Position numbers and translations under genes: made by a program. A model generated the notes under the pieces. It was given only the letters and a program-made list of their open reading frames with translations, was not told the DNA's origin and ran no database searches. A stretch of 64,000 nt of DNA from Branchiostoma floridae (lineage: Eukaryota > Chordata > Leptocardii > Amphioxiformes > Branchiostomatidae): contig NC_049982.1 of the NCBI RefSeq assembly GCF_000003815.2, positions 2,286,624-2,350,623 on the forward strand. The letters run 5' to 3'. Of the stretch, positions 60,601 through 64,000 are shown in pieces; positions within the stretch are counted from its first letter, which is position 1; the number at the start of each line of letters is the position of its first letter.

Positions 60601-62932
60601 GACTTCGCGGGTCGGGTTTCCGCCGTCCCGGAGCGGGGCAGATGTCGGGCCGGGCCCACCGCCGGCCCCCCGCGGGATGGATGTCCGATCGGTGCCGCCG
60701 AGTCTGGGAGGATCGCCCGATACATGTGGCGGGGACGCACGGCAAAAGTCTTTCGCGACCAGATGGCCAGAGAATCTACCTGCTTAGCCTGGTTACCAGA
60801 CACAAGCTCGATCTGAAACACTGTATCCAGATATCTACCTGCTGTCTTCAATCAAAAGAAGACTTCGGAGATGTCAAAAAGTGTACTGTTGTCAAAATGG
60901 ACTGAGAATCGTCTTTCTTTCTTCAGAGCGCCTAATTGTTCTTCTCTGAATCTCTCTCAACTTTTTACCCAGGTGTGAATGGTGCGATGGATCGTTTCCT
61001 TGCAACCCTCTCCATCGACACGGAAGTTTAGAGTTTGGTATCCCGAAGTTGAAGATAGTTTGCTAAGAATAGGCAAATTACCGACACTGGCCAAGATAAA
61101 AAAAAGTGAAACGTTATATCTTCGATAATTGGTAGTCATATATCAGACCTCTATAGATTCCATGGAATCATATAAAAAAAGATATGATACAATACAATAA
61201 CCATTGCAGAGATTTTAATTTGCTGCAAACGTGTTCTCCTGACGACACAGCAATTATCGCAACTCGCCTCGCCTGACCAAACTAATCCCTACCAGCAGAA
61301 ATTTCACCGGTCTCTAAAGGAGCCGGATAAAAAAGCCAAAAACTCCCTTTCCCGGCATAGAAGACAACGTTTAAAATCGCAAACTCGCGGTTGCACCATG
61401 CACTGTAGTCTCTTACTGCCATGGAAAAATGTTCGCAAAAACCGCGAATATTAACCCACCGCGAAAGTTTCTGCATTAACAGAGGAGGCCCGGTTCGGAG
61501 ACTGCCAGGGCTACGGAGGCTAACGTCTGGTCCCGAGAGGACTTCCCTGCAGACCCGCGTGGCGAAAGGACAGGCGCCGCGGAGTGGAGCTCGCGACAGG
61601 GTGAGAAGCGTGTCCGATCGGCGTGAAACACCCCCTAATCGCGCTGGGATGTGTGTACTCGGGCACTTACACCGCAATGAGAGCATACGTGCGAAAGTAA
61701 ACAAAGCGATACACACACACAACCGGCTTCGTCAAGCTTCCAAGCAGAGGTTCAGCTACGGATGTTTTGGGCGTGTTAGTAGGCATTTCTGTCGACTTTT
61801 CATTTTGTACCGCTGCCCAAACATGATTTTTTTTTCGGCCTACGGAAACGGAAAATAGTACAAAACGGTACAAAATAGAAAGCATGAAAGCAAAAACGGG
61901 TGAAAACACACCAAAAACAGCTGGAGCCGAACCACTGCTTGCAGATCTATAGAGTAGACCAACAAGCAATTCACACCGTTCTTCAAATCGCATAATCGTC
62001 TTTAGCAAGGGATAACTAACAGATTCACACGGCGTTCTGTTTTCTGTTGTTTTTGCTGATTAGCGGTGTTTCACAGAATCGCGCGCGCCACCGACAGGAG
62101 AAGAAACAACAAGCGGCGAAAAGAAAATATTATTTTTCCCGCTCCAGGGAAGTAGTAAATAGTTTATCCAAGACGAGCGGAATTCCGTAGAAAGTTTACC
62201 AGCTTCTCAAGCGTCATGGTAAACATATCTACTACAGGTACATACAAAAATCCACAGACAATGGAAAGTGACACGTTTAAAGGCGGAAGCGTACTGAAGG
62301 TTTGTCGACTGGTCTTGTGTGCTGTAAAATATTATAGTAGAGTACGGCATAGCAGCGCTCTTATTCGGTGTCCCTTAACTTTTTAACAGAAGCGGGGGGA
62401 AAAGTAAAGTTCCAACAGTTGTGCACAAAACTTAGTATAAAGTTTGACGATTACGCCTTCCCTGTCCACAAACAACATTAACCTTTTGGAAAGTTAAAAG
62501 CACCGAACGCTGTTGGCAAATTGCTTGTGTGCGATCACAACAAACTGACAGGAACTCACAGTTTTGCAAACATATGACAACATCAACCACGCACTAGAAC
62601 GATGTTGCTATTTGTCCGTTTTCAAGTCCAGTAGTGAACATATTTGTAGTTAGGTGGTCTGAGGAGTATTCTAGATCTATAATGGGAATGATAAAAAAGT
62701 ATGGGTGTGTGTAAAAAAACTGAAGGTACGTACATAAAAACAATGAACACATCTCACCGGACTTAGCCGAGCCGTCCAGCGGGGAGGCGGCCCCCAGTAT
62801 CCCGGCGATGGAGTGCTGCCGTGGCGCGGTGGTCCCGCCGTTCACGCCCGAGCCCGGCATCGCCAGCATCCCCGTACCGTACGCCTCCTCTCCCTCGGGC
62901 CGACCGAAGCCCTGTCCCGCCTGGTAAGCCAT
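49054..62932 (-). CDS. Alx: Alx copy b, aristaless-like paired-class homeobox transcription factor
   Basis: Tandem paralogue of Alx a. Coding exons on the minus strand: 62932-62758, 59868-59682, 58598-58490, 50121-49987, 49350-49054, joining to 300 residues with the same intron positions and phases as copy a. HSIAGILGA (40-48) is the octapeptide/eh1-like motif; an acidic linker ([15 protein letters not shown]) precedes [11 protein letters not shown]; homeodomain about 112-171, Q50; then [14 protein letters not shown] and the OAR motif [20 protein letters not shown] (271-290). The OAR has Glu where copy a has Ala. N- and C-terminal regions differ strongly from copy a, but exons 3 and 4 are almost identical in DNA. 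Exon 3 has six extra upstream partial copies. Whether the duplication is specific to one Branchiostoma species cannot be told here. Confidence 0.94.
49987..50121 (-). CDS. Alx: Alx b coding exon 4 (end of homeobox)
   Basis: 135 bp, phase 0/0, between ACGCAG and [26 protein letters not shown] and [13 protein letters not shown] are shared with copy a at near DNA identity; the last 13 residues ([12 protein letters not shown] region) diverge. Confidence 0.95.
50846..51700. repeat. compound array: GTGACCGAACCGGTTAACTC units alternating with (CA)n
   Basis: Five units holding GATCCACCGTGACCGAACCG, AGCTGTCTACCGGCAGATGT and GTTACAC occur near 50846, 50993, 51251, 51421 and 51555, each followed by a (CA)n tract and ACGGACAGACAGACATACA. 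In Alx b intron 3. Confidence 0.9.
53364..53767. mobile_element. split TAGCCTGG hairpin element with about 290-bp insert
   Basis: Left part TAGCCTGGTTACCAAACCCC to about 53415, right part from about 53708 ending GGGTATGGAATCCAGGCTA. The two arms form the same element as 45392-45474; the middle holds unrelated DNA. Confidence 0.6.
54735..55081. repeat. 178-bp tandem duplication
   Basis: GAGAAGTTGTCTGTCGTTAG and the next 50 bases at 54832 recur at 55010; flanks also match (CCAGACGTGTT, ACGAACGT). Alx b intron 3. Confidence 0.88.
55985..56385. repeat. about 225-bp degenerate tandem duplication
   Basis: GAAATAGCTACCGA, GCCGTGGCA(A/T)TGTCTCAAAA, AGATTAATCCACTAAA occur in order twice. Alx b intron 3. 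Confidence 0.8.
58196..58341. mobile_element. hairpin MITE nested in another MITE
   Basis: ACTCTCCAAGCAGAGGTTGG ... CCAACCTCTGCTTGGAGAGT. It interrupts an element of the ATCTCCAAGCAGATCCT family (about 58149-58380): the flanks TAGCATAAGATAGTAT and ATCAAAAGCTG are contiguous in the intact copy at 59511-59647. Confidence 0.82.
58490..58598 (-). CDS. Alx: Alx b coding exon 3 (homeobox helices I-III start)
   Basis: 109 bp between TTCAG and GTGAGA. Same protein as exon 3 of copy a. It is the 3'-most of seven tandem copies and the only one with the [16 protein letters not shown] half and a donor. Confidence 0.94.
58535..59138 (-). repeat. 87-bp x7 array: 3' splice site plus 5' half of Alx b homeobox exon 3
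   Basis: Units begin at 58535, 58622, 58709, 58796, 58883, 58970 and 59057, exactly 87 bp apart, with very few differences (ACACGT or ACGCGT in the VF codons; one AAC to ACC change). Same unit as in Alx a, same 5' border GTCCGCCATTTTGTTCAG. Confidence 0.97.
59262..59336. mobile_element. short deleted MITE copy, TTAATTGCAC family
   Basis: Holds ATTGCACACACCGG ... GTGTGCAATTAAACGACTTC; most of the interior seen at 10751-10936 is gone. In Alx b intron 2. Confidence 0.6.
59511..59647. mobile_element. hairpin MITE, family AATCTCCAAG
   Basis: AATCTCCAAGAAGGTCCTGC ... GTAGGATCTGCTTGGAGATT with ATAAGATAGTATCAAA inverted inside. Related copies at 23134-23287 and 58149-58380. In Alx b intron 2, close to the exon 2 donor. 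Confidence 0.83.
59682..59868 (-). CDS. Alx: Alx b coding exon 2 (start of homeobox)
   Basis: 187 bp, phase 1 in, phase 2 out. Acidic Ser-rich linker followed by [16 protein letters not shown]. Acceptor CACCAG, donor GTTGGT. A 137-bp hairpin element ends 34 bp beyond the donor. Confidence 0.92.
59900..62757. other. Alx b intron 1
   Basis: GC-rich patch at 60590-60735, the part MITE at 61375 and a worn hairpin at 61735-61950. No other exon recognised. Confidence 0.45.
61375..61476. mobile_element. part copy, CGCGGTGG MITE family
   Basis: ATCGCAAACTCGCGGTTGCA ... CCACCGCGAAAGTTTCTGCA around CTTACTGCCATGGAAAAATG; one arm is missing. Confidence 0.6.
62758..62932 (-). CDS. Alx: Alx b coding exon 1
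   Basis: 175 bp, residues 1-58 plus one base. Starts [14 protein letters not shown] in context GGCGCCACCATGG, the same 13 bases as copy a, and contains [14 protein letters not shown]. Donor CCG|GTGAGA, phase 1. Confidence 0.9.
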
Positions 62933-64000
62933 GGTGGCGCCGTAGGATTTCCTCCCGTTGAGTCGGACTTGATCCTAGCTGTAGCGCGTTCTTCTCTCGA
63001 GCTCTCCTGTCAGGGACTTTGTAGCTCTTGCCAAGTTTTCGACAGACTTCACCAGTCCGTTTTTTTCCTTCCGCGAATTTCACTTAGACACCCGGAGAAA
63101 CGCTTAGCTGAAACACACAGCCTTCAAGCCGATCGGGCGAAACCTCAGCGAATTTTCTTACCTCTGGCACGGTATAATAACACGAACGGAATGCGGAGAA
63201 GAAACTCTACTTGAGGACTCGCGTGCCTTCTCGGAAAGTTGTCTCTAGACTGAACTCCAGGAGGCACTCCCAGCACACTTATCAGAAGCCCGCTGTCACC
63301 CCGATACTATCGCTTGCACCAATCACAGCGCGGCATTGCCCACGATTAGCCAATCAGCGCGGCCGTAAGGGACATAGTTGTGTCACCCCGCGCGGTCGGG
63401 TTTCGGCGCCTGTTGTCGGCAGGCGTGTGTCCGGTCCTCAGCTGAGCAGCACATGTGGCAGTGTTAGTTTGTTTGTGTAACTTATGCTTCTGCCTCTCCG
63501 ACTAGAGTAACCCGGGAAGAGGTGTTCGCCCGTAATGGGGTAGCACTAGGAGGAATAGCACCGTTTCCAGGCAAACCTGTACCCTGGAAAACCAGACTTT
63601 TTGTCATCGGGGCTGACAGAGATTTTGTTCGACAGCCCAGGCAGCCTAGAAGTAAATTTTGTCAAGGCGAGACTCGACAGGTTTATGGAAAACCACCCGA
63701 TTGTGTACAATTAAAAAGTCTTGGTCAATCTCACAAACCAACCATAACAGTCAGCTGGGGACGTTCCAAGAGCGGTTCCAAGGAGTACAGACTCGTACCA
63801 CAAGTCAACGAAGAAGTCTACTCTACTTTATAGTTCGTTAGGGTTGCACAGTTTCCGATGTGCTTATCTATCTAACTAAACTCTCTAAGGTCCTCGGGAA
63901 ACCTGCCTTGGTTGCCGTAAATTCTCTTTCTGCCGACCTTAGCTAAAAGTCTGGTTCTACAGGGAAGCAGGCTAGCGACTCTGGTCTAGTTTTCACGAAG
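62933..64000. other. Alx b 5' flank
   Basis: 5' UTR and promoter region of Alx b up to about 63.5 kb, GC-rich with the CCAAT pair; a TATTATA-like stretch on the minus strand near 63172. From 63500 no feature is recognised. Confidence 0.45.
63319..63354 (+). promoter_or_regulatory. paired CCAAT boxes upstream of Alx b
   Basis: CCAAT at 63319-63323 (CCAATCACAGCGC) and 63350-63354 (GCCAATCAGCGC), 31 bp apart, in GC-rich DNA about 390-420 bp before the ATG. Spaced NF-Y sites are typical of TATA-less promoters; the first resembles the Alx a site. Confidence 0.4.

Noticed and set aside
60496-60905. Overlapping 106-, 108- and 87-aa frames
   Set aside because: Same GC-rich patch open in several frames at once; no recognisable domain.
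17625-62932. The two Alx loci as two haplotypes of one gene wrongly placed in tandem
   Set aside because: End exons differ far more than alleles could, and intron lengths and contents differ; they are paralogues.

Overview
This window is eukaryotic, from an invertebrate chordate, most likely amphioxus (genus Branchiostoma). The basis is split genes with GT-AG introns, two paired-class homeobox genes of the Alx (aristaless-like) type that resemble vertebrate ALX but stand in tandem, a very dense load of small inverted-repeat elements, and many minisatellites lying across exon-intron borders, a habit I recall being reported for amphioxus. Species cannot be fixed from the sequence alone. There is one assembly gap (3801-4378).

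Layout. (1) 1-8863, minus strand: the first eight coding exons of PTDSS2 (phosphatidylserine synthase 2); the 3' part lies beyond base 1. (2) 8864-17624: no protein gene recognised; a tRNA-Gly(GCC) at 9411-9481, a 56-bp satellite at 10037-10640 and several mobile elements. (3) 17625-33723, minus strand: Alx copy a, five coding exons, 320 aa. (4) 33724-49053: intergenic, full of non-autonomous DNA transposons and minisatellites, including a 962-bp TTAA-flanked piggyBac-like element, plus a duplicated 83-nt exon-like segment. (5) 49054-62932, minus strand: Alx copy b, five coding exons, 300 aa. (6) 62933-64000: upstream region of Alx copy b.

All three protein genes point leftwards. The two Alx genes share the same intron positions and phases, a HSIAGIL octapeptide/eh1-like motif near the N terminus, a Q50 paired-class homeodomain and a C-terminal OAR motif. 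They differ widely at both ends, yet their central homeobox exons are nearly identical even at silent sites.

The most striking feature is a repeated theme. At six splice junctions in the three genes the tandem-repeat unit contains the junction itself plus part of the exon; at a seventh a tandem repeat stops at the GT of the donor. The best cases are the 5' half of homeobox exon 3, tandemly repeated 4 times in Alx a and 7 times in Alx b with an identical 87-bp (29-codon, stop-free) unit that carries its own branch-point-like sequence and 3' splice site. Similar arrays occur at PTDSS2 exons 2, 5 and 7 and at Alx a exons 4 and 5.
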